Source of the DNA: Volvox africanus | Lineage: Eukaryota > Chlorophyta > Chlorophyceae > Chlamydomonadales > Volvocaceae | Length of the DNA stretch: 64,000 nt | Assembly: GCA_030268105.1 (NCBI GenBank) | Contig: BSDZ01000040.1 | Location: forward strand, 186,001-250,000 | Direction: 5' to 3' | Shown: positions 1 through 12,903 of the stretch, piece after piece | Layout of the letters: the number at the start of each line of letters is the position of its first letter | Numbering within the stretch: the first letter of the stretch is position 1 | Program-made: the position numbers and the translations under genes | Notes under the pieces: generated by a model | Seen by the model: only the letters and a program-made list of their open reading frames with translations | The model's database searches: none | What the model was told of the DNA's origin: nothing

Positions 1-92
1 GACAGACTGCAAACGCACGCAGCACAAATGTATAAACACACGCACGTCTGCTGGAGCCAATCGGGATGCACTGGATACCAATAATGTCTTCC

Positions 93-123
<31 letters not shown>

Positions 124-1177
124 GAACACATACACATACATACTTTGCGGACAATGAAAATCGTCTTAGACTCCATAATAACCCACATCCCTGCATCACC
201 TGCGCTCCTCTCCAATGATTCACAAATAGTTCCGTACTTGTGTACGCCTGGCCAATAATATTTCGCAACATGAATGCCGGTTCCAGCACCGCTTGTTATT
301 AAACCCATGTAATGCAAATACAGGTCTTATGTCATAGCCCTTTTCAAGAAGGCACGATGTACAACAAAATCACGTGCGTGAAGGGAATATTTATGTATGC
401 AGATATGCAGGTACGCCGTACGCTGTATGCCGTACATATCCACAGTCTTCTATGCACGAGCCCGCGTCGCCCTGCACAGCGCGTGAGATTCCTCCTCCTC
501 ATACGGCTCCCGAGTCCCAAAATTTGTCCCGAAATAGCAGACGAGTTCAAGTAAATACTGTTTTGGACTTGATCTGTCCGATACACTTTTATCGCTTTAT
601 AGTCAAACAACAGAGTCACGAATAGGCCAAGAATAAGGCAGGTATGGTACGCTAATAATCGCGTGGCGCGCAAGCTTGGGCGGCCGTCGGAGGCACCTTC
701 TGGAATATCCTCAAATATGCTCCTGAGTCTTAAAACTCCGCACTATATGCAGTTATATGTCAACCACCAACTGTCACCATTTCAACCGCCATCACCAACA
801 TCCGGCAATCCAATCGTTACCCGCCAGAAGGGATTTTTTACAGGGGAAAAGGAAGGGTAAAAACACACAAGGAATGAGACACGGCCTCAAGGGAAAACAC
901 AACGGGCTTGATCGGACCACTGGGTCCTGCTACGGCACTCGCTCCGTCCGGTTTTCTGTTTTGAGGACACTCTGTTGTGTACGAATTCAGTTACCTTGGC
1001 ATTGACCGTGACCGTGACCGTGACCGTAACCCCGACCGTGGCAAGGGGAATGGGTGATCAAGCGGACCCCGGGACAGGAGCATGAGCAGAGACGTGGCTG
1101 TGGCTCCCCTCCTTTCCCGTAACACTCTCCAGAATGTTAACGGTGTACGGTATGGATGTACAGCATTCGAAGAAACT
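1..1177. other. Spacer / probable 3' UTR of the large minus-strand gene
   Basis: No convincing gene was seen. There is a (CA)n tract near 104-123 and a short hexamer array of the GACCGT type near 1003-1030. On the minus strand a TGTAA motif lies near 838-842 (TTACA on the plus strand), about 340 nt past the stop codon at 1178. This suits volvocine polyadenylation signals, so much of this stretch may be 3' UTR of the gene ending at 1178. The short ORFs here have no recognisable motif. Confidence 0.4.
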
Positions 1178-4100
1178 TCAAAGAGTCAAAGACGCCAGGG
1201 CGACGGGTCCGGCTGCTCGTGGCGCGCTGGCCAGATGGCCCCTGCCGCTGGTGATGCCGCCTCCGCCCTCGCTGCCTGCTGCGGCGGAGGTGGCGGCGGC
1301 GGCGCTACCGCCACTGCTGTGCAGCCCTTGTTGGAGGTACGTCAGAAAGGAGCCGCCACATTGTGCGCGCTTAAGCCCACCATCAAGCGGCCGTAGTGAT
1401 TCAAGTCTGCTACTGCCGCCGCTACTGCCACTGCCACCGCCGCCACCGCCACCACCACCACCAGGAGCTCCACTGCTGCTGCCGGCCTGCTGTTGTGCTA
1501 AAAGGGCTTGTGCCATACTGAGCACCTGCGGCCGTAGATAAGAACCGACACATCCGCCAGCTTTAAAAACAAGGAAAACGAGACGGCAGAAATATACATC
1601 GTAGGAATGCAGGGACGTGTTCAAAACTGCGATTGGGTAAGATGAAATCAGCACACCGTTTAGTTTTCCCTTCTAACTTCTCCCCCTCCCCTCCGTCTCC
1701 CACCACATAATCGTCTTCACCTGTGCTCTAGAAGCCTGTACAACATCTCTGCGAGCCTGTGGCGGTGGGGGCGGGGGCGGGGGCATCTCAAAGCCCCGAC
1801 TACCGCTCCCACCACCATTAGCGCCGCCGACGCCGACGCCGGCGCCACCGACGCTTCGGTTTCCAACGCCGCCGTTGCTACTGATTCCCACTCTGGAGTC
1901 TAAGGACAGGTGGGGCAAGAGGACGCCTCCGCCAGCAGCGCCGTTACCGCCACCGTTGCCACTGCCGCCGATGCCGCCAGTGCCCGGACTGCTACCCCAA
2001 GAAACCCGCGCCGGCGGCGGCGGAGCGCTTGGGTTCCCGTGTACAGCAGCGACATTGCCTCCGCCACCACTGCCTCCACCCCCGCCGCCGCCGCCACCAG
2101 CGGGCGCCTGATGTTGACCGTGAAAGCGACTAGGGGGACTGCCGTGCATGTGAGCACCCGCGCCAACCCCCATATCGTGTAACATGGCGGAAGAATGATG
2201 ATTGATCGTTGGGAGGTGCGCCGCGGCGGCGGCAGCGAGTGCTGCCAGGGCCTGCGGCCGGTCGCCGCCACTGCTGCCACCACCGCCGGGGCTGCGGCTG
2301 CCGCCGACGTTACTTGGCAGGACACCCGCCCCGCCGCCGCCACCACTTCCGGCGCCGCCGTGGGTTGTCAATGCCGGGCTGCTGTTCACACTGATCAGGA
2401 TGGGCGCTGGTCCCATACCGCGGCTGCGGGCGGCGCCGTCGGTTGCAGTGGCGGCGCCGCCGCCGTCGCCACTTCCACGTCCGCTGGCACCGACTCCACT
2501 GATTTCCACGAGGCAGATCCCCGCTGACGGCGTTGCGCGCAGCGGCACTGTTGCCATGACCGCTCCTGGAGCCGCTGACGGCGTTGACGGTGACGTCGAT
2601 GGTGCAATGGCGCAGAGAAATGCATGGCGCGTGTTGCGTGGTGGTCCTGGCATCGGCGAAGGCGACGAAAACCAGGACGACGGCGATGACGGCGGCGGCG
2701 GCAGGCCGGGGGAAGAAGGGCTATCCCGCCTGCCTTGAGCACCACGATCCGTACGGTCAGCGCGATCTGCAATTTTAACAAAAGCAATTTGAATTGATGA
2801 ATCTTAGAATAGTATTAACCTCTTGTTATACTTAATAACTCTTTCTACTTCAGAGCGTTCAAGCAATCATTGCAGAAAATCTCGTACATTAAACTAAGAC
2901 AACTCCTGTCCCGGAAACCCACCCCAGCTTTGTCTCCCTCTCGGCAGTAGCTACGTGTTTTGTACGACATAACCCGATCCAGTTGCGGCTTGGGCTTTTG
3001 TGGGGCTGCTCCCAATCGTCATAACTGATTATGCATATAATTCATCAGTAAAGAAAGCTTGTGTCAGTGCGCCAGCTATAAAGGGCTGAAAACCAGTTGT
3101 CGGTTGTTTCCCAACCCACCAACCTCCAACCTCTCAATCCCTCAACAAATCCCCCAAACTCCGAACTCCCCGAACCCCACCTGACGATGAAGTCGTAATC
3201 GACGGGAGCATACTTCGCTCCTGGCCCACGTCACCCGTTCGTTGCCGTTGCTGCTGCCGCTGCTGCTGCCGCTGCCATTCTTGCTCGCCTTCTCCCTCCC
3301 ATCCGCCTTCTTCCCCCCTACCACCTTCCTCGCTCAACGCTGTCATCGCTGGCGATGGCAGCTGGGACGGAGGCGGCGCCTCCCGCGCCTGAGGAGACAG
3401 TCCCAGAGAGAGCTCCGTCGAGGCGGCGGGGCTCTGTACGGAAAAAGGCGGCTCGCTGCCACCCACTGAGTCATCCGTGACGTTGAGGAGGGCCAGGCGC
3501 GACGGACGTTTAATGGGGGCCACCGCCTTACCGCTGCCAGGGGCGCTGGCACCGCCGCCGGCTGTAGTGACCCATGGGTCGTTCGTGGCGAAGAGCTTGT
3601 CAGGACTGCTGGCGCCAAGGGGAGAGCGGGAAGAGAGGTGGGGACGAGGGAAGAAAGGGGAAAAGGGACAATGGCTTCCCGCGGTGGTGAATGCAGTTGA
3701 CAAGCAAGGAGCATCAATATTTCTACAGGCAGCATGTGAGCATGTGAACATGTGGCTTGTCAAATCAACAAGATAAATATGTAATCTGTGATCTAAAAAA
3801 TGTGTAATCTAAACATGCAAAATATGTAGTAAATATGGAACCTAAATATGCAAGATATGTAATCTGTAATCTAAAAAATGTGTACTCTAGGGGGGTGTCG
3901 GCAGTTCGGCTAAGAGAGCATAAGCGCGGAGGAGAGGGCGGTCATCGTATGTCGACTGGTAAAAAATAATCTAGCAAATAATCTGCATGAGCACGTGATA
4001 TGCCGTATAGTGTACGATAGCCAACGTACATGTCGTGCATAGACGCTGAACATCGTACCTGAGGGACTCGCGCTGCGTGTTGCCGGAGCTGCCAACGGCG

Positions 4101-4296
4101 CTGACCGTTAGTACGGCGTGTTGGAGTGAGCGGGGTCCCAGCGGCGGTGGTGCACCCAATACGGCAAGTCCAGCAACAGCTGCCGATGGCGATCCAGCGG
4201 CCGCGCCGCCGCTGCTCCCTCCAATGCCGCCTTGCTGGCGGAGGGCGCGGCGGCTCATCTGCAAAGCAGAGCGAGGTTACGAACGGAGGCGATATG

Positions 4297-4334
<38 letters not shown>

Positions 4335-7300
4335 TTGACGATGTGCGACAGGAATATAAACAATAGAGGATTTCTTCCTGTGCATAGACACATGATATTT
4401 GGTCATGAACGACGTGAAAAGTGTACGGCAGTTCCACGCGTACGGCAGTCTCGCAAAAGCCGAAACGCCCGACCCACCACCGCGTCCATGTACTCTGCGT
4501 AAAGACTGCCAGGCGAGCCGAGCTGACCGTACGGCATATCGTCCGGCAAATCCATGGACATGGCATTGCGAAGGTTGGCTCCTCCAACGCCGCCGACGCC
4601 AGGGCCCCGGCGCGGAAGGGGGCTGCCGCTTCCGCCAAAGCCGTTGGGAGCCGATACAGTCTGCAAGCAGCAATGCCGTACGTTGTACAGCATTACGCCG
4701 TACGGCGTATAGCATACATGTTAGCTTGCCTTCTGCTTAATCTCTTCTTTGTTCTCAAGCATTCCCTAGCCGGTTACAGACCTTCTGATCAGGAAAATCA
4801 ACATGGACCTGCCTGATTGCCGTACGTCCATGTGCCGCCCCCCGGCCCGCCACCGTTAGCACTACCGACGGCGGCAGTGGCCACGTCGACGCCGGCTTGC
4901 GCCAGAAAGCCCTCTCCCAACTGCCAGTTGCCACCAAATACGGTGTGGGACGAATGCTGCCCGCTTAGGTTGCCGCCAATGCTGCTGCCCCCACCGTTGG
5001 CGGCGATTGCGGCAGGCGATTGCAAAGACGGCGATGGCGGAAACCCAGACACGCTGCCGACGCCGCCACTGGCAAGGTCGCCTGCTTTATCGTTGTCACT
5101 GGATTGCTTTGAAATGGGAGCCGCCGCCACCGGGGCTGGGTTCGACCCACCACCACCACCACCACCAGCCCCGGCACCCGCAGCGCTGTCAGAAACCCGG
5201 CGCCCATCCATTCCCTTGTTTCCCCCTCCTCCTCCTCCTCCTCCTCCTCCTCCTCCTCCTCCTCCTCCTCCCCCCTTCGGTGGGGGCTTAGGCAGCGGCT
5301 GCCTAAGATAGGCGCCTAGGGTGGAGGGTATGTTCGAGTAGTCCACGTGCTCGTAATCGTGCATCTGCATTACGGATGCCGTACGGGGGGAAGTCGTTGT
5401 TAAAACGAAGAGGTGTGAAGGGAAAAAGGATTCGACAATGGACAAATGGAGTTACAGCAACCTGAGAGGGGTGACCTGACCGCGCACACCAGCATACATG
5501 TAGGCAACGCAGGCAACGCAGGGAGAAGGGGTCCCTTTGAATGGGAGCCCTCCATGGCAAAATCCTTTGTGCTATCGCTAAAATGTTAAGGCAACGATGA
5601 AATACGACAGATGTGGACAGTGCTGAAGCGCATGCTTACCTGCGCAGGCGAGCGAGACGAGCGCGGCGGAGGAGCCCGCGGCTCCTCTGTCCCGTCGGCG
5701 CCACTCCCGCCGCCACCGCCATTGGTGCCGCCGCTACTGCCACTCCCCATCGGCGGCAGCCGCCGTTGCGATTGCCAGGCCGACAGCAAGTGATCATCGG
5801 AGCTTGAACGCGTTGATAACAAAGCGGACACCTGCGACGGCGTCGAAAGCGTTGGTGTCTGCGGCGGCGGCGGACTGACCCGTGGGTCAGGCTTGCCTCG
5901 CGGCGTTTCCGATAGCCGACCGGCCTTTCCACCCGGCGGCGCCGGCGACGACGGCGGCGGTGAACGCGGTGAATCCCCGAGGCGATCATGGCGCCGTCGG
6001 TCATTGCCGTACTGGTGGCTCCCGCCTGCACTTCCGCCGCTTCCGTCGTTCGTGCCGCCATTACTGTTACTGCCGCTAGCCTCACTGTTACTACTTCCAT
6101 ATCCCGCGATGCTGGCACGAGGGGATGATTTTAGTGCACCACCACCACCACCACCACTGCCGCCGCCGCCGGCGCCAATCTTCGACTTCGCCTGAAGCTT
6201 TGCCGGCGTCCCAGCGCCCCGTGCGGCGGTGGCGGCGACGGCGGCGGCTGTTCCATGTAAGGATTGAGGTGCCGGTTTATGACCGAACCGTTTTAACAGG
6301 CGTCCGAATTTCCCCTGCCGTCGCTCCATGTCTTGAACGCCGTGGAGGAGGAACTACAGGGAGGGTTGAAGAGGTGGGCATCCAGAGGATAGACAATTAA
6401 GTGAGATGACTTGGATGGAAAGTGGGGCGGGATGAATACGCGACATGAATACGCGGCAAGCCAAGTGGGCTCCGCTGCCCGGCTGCCCCGTTCTTATAGC
6501 CCCACCCAAGCCAAACTCCGCCGCATGCCCTTACCTCCCTACCCCTCCATCCATGCCTCGTCGCCCCCATCCCGCCACATACGTATTAGCTAATGCTCGG
6601 CTCCCGCACCCCCTTCCGTCCCTAATCATGTACTGCATAATTGTGCTGCATTTCAGTGCCCATTCCGACTCTCCCTCCCATGGGAATCACTTCCCCAACC
6701 CCCTCACCCGGAGCAGCTCCGCATATTCCGGACCTCCCACTCCCTCAGACCACATATCGGCAAGCTGGGGGGCAGGGGCAGGCGCAGGGGCAGGACGAGC
6801 TGTTGACACTGAGATGGACGTTTCAACGTTTCTTCGCAGCGTACCAGCTTGCCTCCGCCGCATCCATTGCCGGCGCCCCACTCTGCCCCAGTGCCCGTTT
6901 GTATATACACGAACATACGCATGCATACACACATACCTCAAACAGCGCGTCGAAGAAATTCGGGAAGTCCATATACGGCAGTCCCTTATTATCGTCCAAC
7001 CAGTCCTCTTTCGGGTCGTAACGCTCGTCCACAGGGAGGCCGAAGCGGGGAAGCAGAACCTGTTGGGGGGTAGGGTAGGAGGCGAATTGCTGGTGTGTGT
7101 TTGTGGGTGTACGGATAGGTGTGTGTGTATTGTTGATGTTTGTCCCATCGCCCAATGCGGGTGGCGGTTGAAATTAGTGCTGCCCTTAGTGCTCCCACTC
7201 CTTGAACGTCCCTTTCCCGCCCCTTTCCCCACTTCCTTGGCCCCACCATCAAGGTGATGCAAAATCAGCGCTATTCGATGCTCCCCTCTCCTACCCTTCT

Positions 7301-10179
7301 CCCCCTTCTCTTCTCCCCCTTCTCTTCTCCCCTTCCCTTCTCCCCCTTCCCTTCTCCCCCTTCTCTTCTCCCCCTTCTCTTCTCCCCCTTCTCTTCTCCC
7401 CCTTCCCTTCTCCCCCTTCTCTTCTCCCCCTTCTCTTCTCCCCCTTCCCTAATCGTTCAAACCACACACCATCGTGACAGCCACCACCATTGCGCTGTAG
7501 ATGGGCTCGTCTAGCGTTGCCGCGAACACCTCGTCCTCCTCGTCTCCCCCGCATCCCATCACCACAACCACCCGGGTAGCGGATTTGGGCAGCCAGCGCC
7601 ACCAGGCGCGAATCGCCTCCATTACCTGGAGCGAGTCATAGACCCCACAGACAGCGAATAAGCAAGCAGCATATACTCGGTAAAGGATAAGGCCCCTACT
7701 GTGGGTGGGTTGTGTGGATTTTCGCCCCTCTCCCCACTTCGCCCCGAGCCCCCCACTTCGCCCCGAGCTAGCAGGTAGATGCCGAGCTTGGCAAAGCAGT
7801 AAACAATGACTGCCCGTCATGACAGGCAGCTTCAATGAACAATTTTCGCCCGTGGCTGGGCTTCGCCTCTGACTCGTCCTGGGTCCGCTGTTTGTCACTT
7901 CCTCAACAATCCTAAACCACCTGCGGATGTGTCCGCAGTTCTAACCACCCCCTCCCTCCCACCAGCTCTCCCTCCACCCCCTCCCAGCATCTCACCTGCG
8001 GATGCGTCCTCAGCCCCCTCCGCTTGTGTATCATGTCGCCGCTGTACATATCCCGGTTACCTTGGTGCGCATAATTGATCTTGTCGAGGTCGCGGGCGTT
8101 GCTAACCTCCAGCGCAACGTCCAGCTCGCCCGTCTGAGCCTGACGGGAAGGGGTAAAGGGGTAAAGGAGAGGTGAAGGGGGGGGAGGGTAAGGAGGGAAA
8201 GGACAAATAAACATAAACAGGACACCTGGTAGTACTGCTGCTGCTGCTGCCGTTGTTGTTGTTCTTGTCCTTAAAAAACACACAAATCAGTAACATACAC
8301 TAAAACCACCACCACCACCACCACCACCACCACCACCGTGATGGACGCATGACTGAGTGTGTGAGTCTGGTAGTACTGGATGTGGAGGGCCGCTACAGTC
8401 GTCAAATTGCTAACCAAGGAAAGGTGAGGGGACGGGATGGGGGAGGTAAGGCTAGTTTCCCACATGCATTTGGACCGTTGTGGCGATTCGTTGGTTCGGA
8501 AGGTTGGGCCTTATCGAACATTCCAACCGGTATTAAAAATGCAGTCACAATCATGATGACAGGATGTTTCCTTACTCTAAATTTCATTTTTATGGGTCCG
8601 AATTTTGATTCTCCATGAAGCCATAGCCTTAGTTTACCGCTTCCATGTTCAGTCCAGTGTGATGAGTACGGAGCCATGGTACGGAGCCAGGGTAAAGATT
8701 CGGCGTACGGATACGGATACGGATACGGACACGTACAGTACGGACTTGAACGCGAAAGTAAACAACGTTCTTTCCGTTAAGGGTGTGCAACGTCTGCCCC
8801 GGTACCCAGACGTCTCTCCCACCTGCATCAGAGCGCTGTTGTTGTCACATACGAATTCGGAACGGTCGGCAGCGACAAGCTTATGGGCCCTATGCGAGAA
8901 AGACATAGGTGGGAATAGGAAGAGCGGGTGAGGCAAGGCAAGGTCGATATGAGGTGGTAACGGAGCGCTGCGCGTGAAGTCCTGCGAGTGAGGCGAGTGA
9001 CGGAAGGGCAGCAAACTCGGAAGGTGCTCAGACCCGAATAACCTCAACGGCGCGTCTGATGCGCCCACGTGTTTATTTGCACTTCACCGTTAGCTTTGCA
9101 TATCTCACCTAATAATCCTTACAACCACTCCACCTTAAACCCTAAAACCTTAACCAACTAGTTATCTACTGATTCACATCCCCACTGATCCACATCCCCA
9201 CTGACCCACATCCCCACTGATTCACATCCCCACTGGCTCACCTCACGATGCCGGTGAATGCGTTGGACACTCGCCGCCACCTGCTCTGGATGCTGTGAAG
9301 TCCCGCCGCCCCCAGTCCCCTTCGACCCGGGGAGCGCAGTGATTGAACCTTCCGAAGCAGCGTAAGATTGTTGTTCCCACAGCTGCTACATCCTGCAGCG
9401 CCGACATCACCAGCCCCGCCGTTACCCTCCCCGTCGGCACCCTCCGAGGCTGCCGCGGCTGCGGCTGCGGCGCGACGCTCCCAAAGCACCATCATCTTTT
9501 CCGCCGCGGCGGCAGGGATCGCCACCTTTGCCGCTGCAGATGGAGACGAGGCGGCACCGCCGCTGACGCCCATTCCATACCCGTGTGTCTTCTCTGTCAT
9601 CATTCCCGGGCTCATGGTGGGCGATTGGTACGCAGAAGGTGGCTCCGAGTCCGGTTCACCGTCTAACAAGTCCCCGTGTCGTGGCGTCAAAACCCGCTGC
9701 GGCGGCAGCACCGCCGCCGCCGGCGTTGGCGCATCGATTACAAGAAGCTCCCCTCCTCCTGTCGTTGGTGTGATCCTGCCGGCGCCGTTGTCGAGTTCGT
9801 CATCGTGGATCGTGGTCGGGCCAAGCGGGAAGGGCCCGGGACCGAGCAGGATGGGCAGAGTCTCAAGTGGCGGCGGCGCAAACACACCTGACATGATTTC
9901 GTCTGCGTTCAGATTGATTTCACCGCTGGTGCCGCCGCTGCTATCCCCGCCATCGTGTTGGCCATCGTCGTCACCATCGTTACCGCCATCACTTTCGATA
10001 CATTCGAGGTCTGCCTTGGCAGCTTCTGCTGCTGCTGCTGCTACCGCGGCTTCGGCTACAGCTGCTATACCCCCTAAAGCTGATATCGTTGGCAACGCCT
10101 CGATAACCCGTCGATCATTCATTGTGACTGGGGCCGCTAATCCTTCCACGGACAATGAAGCAGCATCGCCCGCAGTCAT
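1178..10179 (-). CDS. Large low-complexity protein of unknown function (13-exon model, ~1650 aa)
   Basis: I do not recognise this protein. Exons in transcript order: 10179-9242, 8889-8823, 8139-7996, 7625-7470, 7059-6937, 6764-6708, 6353-5640, 5364-4813, 4660-4481, 4258-4059, 3608-3181, 2766-1721, 1525-1178. All junction phases match and the sum is 4953 nt (1650 codons plus stop). Residues about 313-510 (exons 2-7) form the only ordered-looking module, ending in an acidic segment (DPKEDWLDDN then MDFPNFFDALFE) that vaguely resembles an EF-hand-like loop. The rest is Gly/Ala/Ser/Pro/His-rich, with a run of about 18 Gly in exon 8. The start is the first ATG after an in-frame stop. Uncertain points: exon 8 needs a GC donor at 4812; the exon 11 donor at 3180 could instead be read through to a stop at 3134, which would split off 2766-1178 as a second gene. 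Expression is inferred, not shown. Confidence 0.6.
3777..3895. repeat. AT-rich direct duplication inside an intron of the large gene
   Basis: Two copies of a segment with phrases such as ATATGTAATCTGT, then ATCTAAAAAATGTGT, start near 3778 and 3855. They lie in the intron between exons 10 and 11 of the minus-strand gene. It is a local tandem duplication with no coding content. Confidence 0.7.
4287..4334. repeat. (ACAG)n microsatellite
   Basis: About eleven copies of a GACA/ACAG tetranucleotide lie in the intron between exons 9 and 10 of the minus-strand gene. Confidence 0.9.
5222..5272. repeat. (CCT)n trinucleotide run encoding polyglycine
   Basis: About sixteen CCT triplets lie inside exon 8 of the minus-strand gene. 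Read on the coding strand they give a run of roughly 18 glycines. The length is a multiple of three, so length changes would keep the frame. Confidence 0.9.
7285..7450. repeat. CTTCTCCCCC-type pyrimidine minisatellite
   Basis: Tandem 15-16 bp units of the CTTCTCTTCTCCCCC type fill the intron between exons 4 and 5 of the minus-strand gene. All ORFs across it are repeat artefacts. Confidence 0.9.
9171..9237. repeat. CACATCCCCACTGA minisatellite at a splice donor
   Basis: Four tandem copies of a ~16-17 bp unit (CACATCCCCACTGA plus two or three variable bases) lie immediately after the 5' splice site of intron 1 of the minus-strand gene. On the transcribed strand the unit is G-rich (TCAGTGGGGATGTG). 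The same core occurs in introns of the CIA2 and cpSRP54 genes. Confidence 0.85.
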
Positions 10180-11243
10180 CTTTTCTCGAGGACTACCGTC
10201 CCTTAAGAATCACAATGTGAAGGAGACCCAGAAGCGGAAGCGGAAGAGCAAGCTTTTAAAGCCACAGCGATGCCCCTTGGGCGGAAGGGGCCGCCCCCTC
10301 ATCCGTCCGATAGGGCTGCTGCATGCACACCTGTAAGAGCATGAAGTAGATAGAGGTAGTGAAGTTGGAGACGCATCAACTGGGCTAGAATGGTTGGGGA
10401 AAAAGCGGAAGGGAAGCGGGTCGGAGAAAGGAAGTCAGGTGTTGTAGAAAAACTGCGCAGTACGGTGTGAAGACCGCTGCACTTTTCGGTCTGCGGGCGG
10501 CAAAAAATAATGGTAATATGGAAGAGCCTGGCAGAGCTGGCTGGACGCCCACCGTGTGTCACAACATTTTCGGTCTGCGCTTGTCACGCGCCGCAAGCAA
10601 TGGGCGCCCACATGAAAGGGTGACTATGCCAATTTCGATGTAACAGCCGCATCAGCACCTGAACTAGCATCACCACAGGTGATGGATATTCGAGGAAGCG
10701 TGAATATGCCAGGAGAAAGAGCCAGCAGCGTGACGGCATGGCGCTGAACATGCCGACCTTGTGCTTCACTATTCGGCAATCATGGAGTGCTCCGGAATTG
10801 GCAAGTATCTCCCTGACGTATCATGGTATTGAAAACATCCACGCCCGCCAATCAAAGCATTTGTAGAGACACTTACTCTGAAAGCTAACTGTGAGGCGCC
10901 CGCCCCATGCTCAGCATTCATCTCAATGAAGCATAATCAACCCATCAAGCAAATCATGAACAACAGAGAGTGTTAACCCCTATCAGGATAGAAGCCAGAG
11001 CTCGAAGCGAAAGTGCTTACAGTGTACGCCAGAATGACAATTTTCATGTATGTTCGATGATAAGCTATTATAAGCTTGACATATTTACAATACTTGGAAG
11101 GGAGTTTCGGGCAATCAGCCGCAAGACGGATTAAAAGAGAGAAACATAAGGCCCGCCTCTTGCTCCCATACTAAGCTCTCCAGGCACATTTCGGTTAAGA
11201 GCATTCCCTTCCATCGAACCTTACTGTAGCCATCACATTGAGA
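10180..11243. promoter_or_regulatory. Divergent intergenic region between the large gene and PRPL4
   Basis: This ~1.06 kb gap separates two gene starts pointing away from each other, so it should hold both promoters. I see no clear TATA box or other named element. ORFs at 10299-10562 and 10584-10769 on the minus strand show no family motif and are not called as genes. Confidence 0.4.
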
Positions 11244-12903
11244 ATGCAGACCATGCGCCTTCAAGCGTTTAAGCCGGCCTGCGCAGGCCGTCAGCCACGG
11301 CTGGTGGTCGCCAACTCTGCGGTCGCCACGCCCGTGACCATTCCTTATAAGGCCGCAGACGGCAGTGAGAAGGGTAGCCAGCAGCTGGCTCTGAAGGTGG
11401 CTCAGGAGTCTGCGAAGGGTCTTGTTCACCGTTATTTGGTTCTGGTCCAGCAAAATGCTCGCCAGGTATGCAAGCGATTAGCTTGACAGGATATCCTCGA
11501 GCCTTTTAGTATTATTTTTGCTCTTAGAGCGTTGGATAGTGCGGTGCACCCTGCGCCATCCTTTGGCCGCCGCTGACAAAGGGTTGTTGCTTACGTTGCT
11601 AAATTGTTAATCGTTGTGAAGTTTGTGTATTGTAATTAGTAAGTACGCTGAGATTTCCATAAGGCTGGAAAGGTGCGTGTCTGCAGACAGCTAACTTGTG
11701 GCTCTGCAAGCAGCATTCGCCGCGGTCTACAGAACCATTTAAGCCTGGAGTGGCAAGGAGCCGTGCAACTGTCTTCCGAGGTCATTTTTCGGTTGAAAGC
11801 TGTATTTTGTAATTGGAATTCGTCGGCTTCATGGCTCGCAGGGCACAGCTAGCACTCTGACGCGCTCGGAGGTGCGCGGTGGTGGCAAGAAGCCATACGC
11901 CCAGAAGGGCACGGGTAACGCTCGTCGTGGTAGCAGCGTCTCGCCGCTCTTCCCAGGCGGTGGTGTTACCTTCGGTCCCAAGGTAAGCAAAATTTGGGTG
12001 GTCAAATTGGGTTGTGGATCTGCGCTTCCTCAGTTCTGCACAAATCCCCACCTCCCATTTTCTAATCCTTCAAACGCTGACGAGCTCCCTTGATGGTTCT
12101 TTGCCTTTCCTCTACACTTTCGGGCCCACAGCCCAAGGACTGGACTATCAGCATGAACAAGAAGGAGAAGCGTCTGGCGCTGGCGACCGCTCTGCAGAGT
12201 GCCGCAGCTGACATGATCGTGGTGGAGAATCTGGAGGGCAAGCTACCGGAGGTTAAAACCCGCGCGGTCGTCGCAATGATGGAGAAGGTGTGGGGCTCGG
12301 GTAATTTAAGTTGGCGTCCTGGTAACTATCGCTAAAAAAAACCCAAACCCGCAGTTCCTAACGCGGCCCCAGCGTAAGGGTTTCCCTGTCTCAAGACGCG
12401 GATTCCCATTATGTCTCTTAACAGTAAAGCATGGAATTGACGCTCGTCTTAGATTGAGACGCTTCATGACGGCACTGCAGCGTGTGCTCTGCGTACTTGG
12501 CATACTTGCATGCTTGCAGGGTGTGTTCAGCCCGCCTCAGCCTCCCAAAGTCTATCCCTTCCATTATATGGCGTGTTCTTTTGTTAACAATCATACCCTC
12601 TTTCGTCTCATTCCTTCCCCAAACGCATTTCCCGCTCCGCCACCTCCCCTTTCCCCTCCACCTCTCCAAAATTGAACTACGCACACATAGCTGGGTGTGG
12701 ACGTGATGTCCCGGAAGGTGCTCTTGATCACCAAGGACGTGCGCCCCGACCTGCATCTGGCGGGTCGCAACATCGCCAAACTGGCGTTCAACACGGCCAG
12801 TTCCCTTAGCGTCTTGGACGTCCTAAACGCAGACCACATCGTGGTGGAGGACGAGGCGCTGGCGCACATTCAGGCCACCATGGGCGGTGTCGCTCAGGAG
12901 TGA
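11244..12903 (+). CDS. PRPL4: 50S ribosomal protein L4, chloroplastic (uL4c)
   Basis: Plastid large-subunit ribosomal protein of the L4/uL4 family, which binds 23S rRNA and lines the exit tunnel. Exons: 11244-11465, 11842-11982, 12132-12287, 12691-12903, all phase 0, giving 243 residues. The N-terminus ([17 protein letters not shown]) is basic and lacks acidic residues, as expected for a transit peptide. Family signatures are the loop [18 protein letters not shown] in exon 2, then [13 protein letters not shown], the [14 protein letters not shown] helix in exon 3, and a C-terminal fold with [18 protein letters not shown] ending in GVAQE. An upstream TTG is not the start; the first ATG is at 11244. 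It is nucleus-encoded, judging by its introns and presequence. Confidence 0.95.

Noticed and set aside
1000..1040. GACCGT hexamer array as a telomere remnant
   Set aside because: It does not match the volvocine telomere repeat type (TTTTAGGG) and is only about five units long.
6445..7257. 270-residue plus-strand ORF
   Set aside because: It is antisense to exons 5 and 6 of the large gene and to its introns; composition follows the opposite strand.
9368..10336. 322-residue plus-strand ORF (Ala/Ser/Pro-rich)
   Set aside because: It is antisense to exon 1 of the large minus-strand gene, which has phase-matched splicing to exon 2. The plus ORF has no splice partners or family motif.
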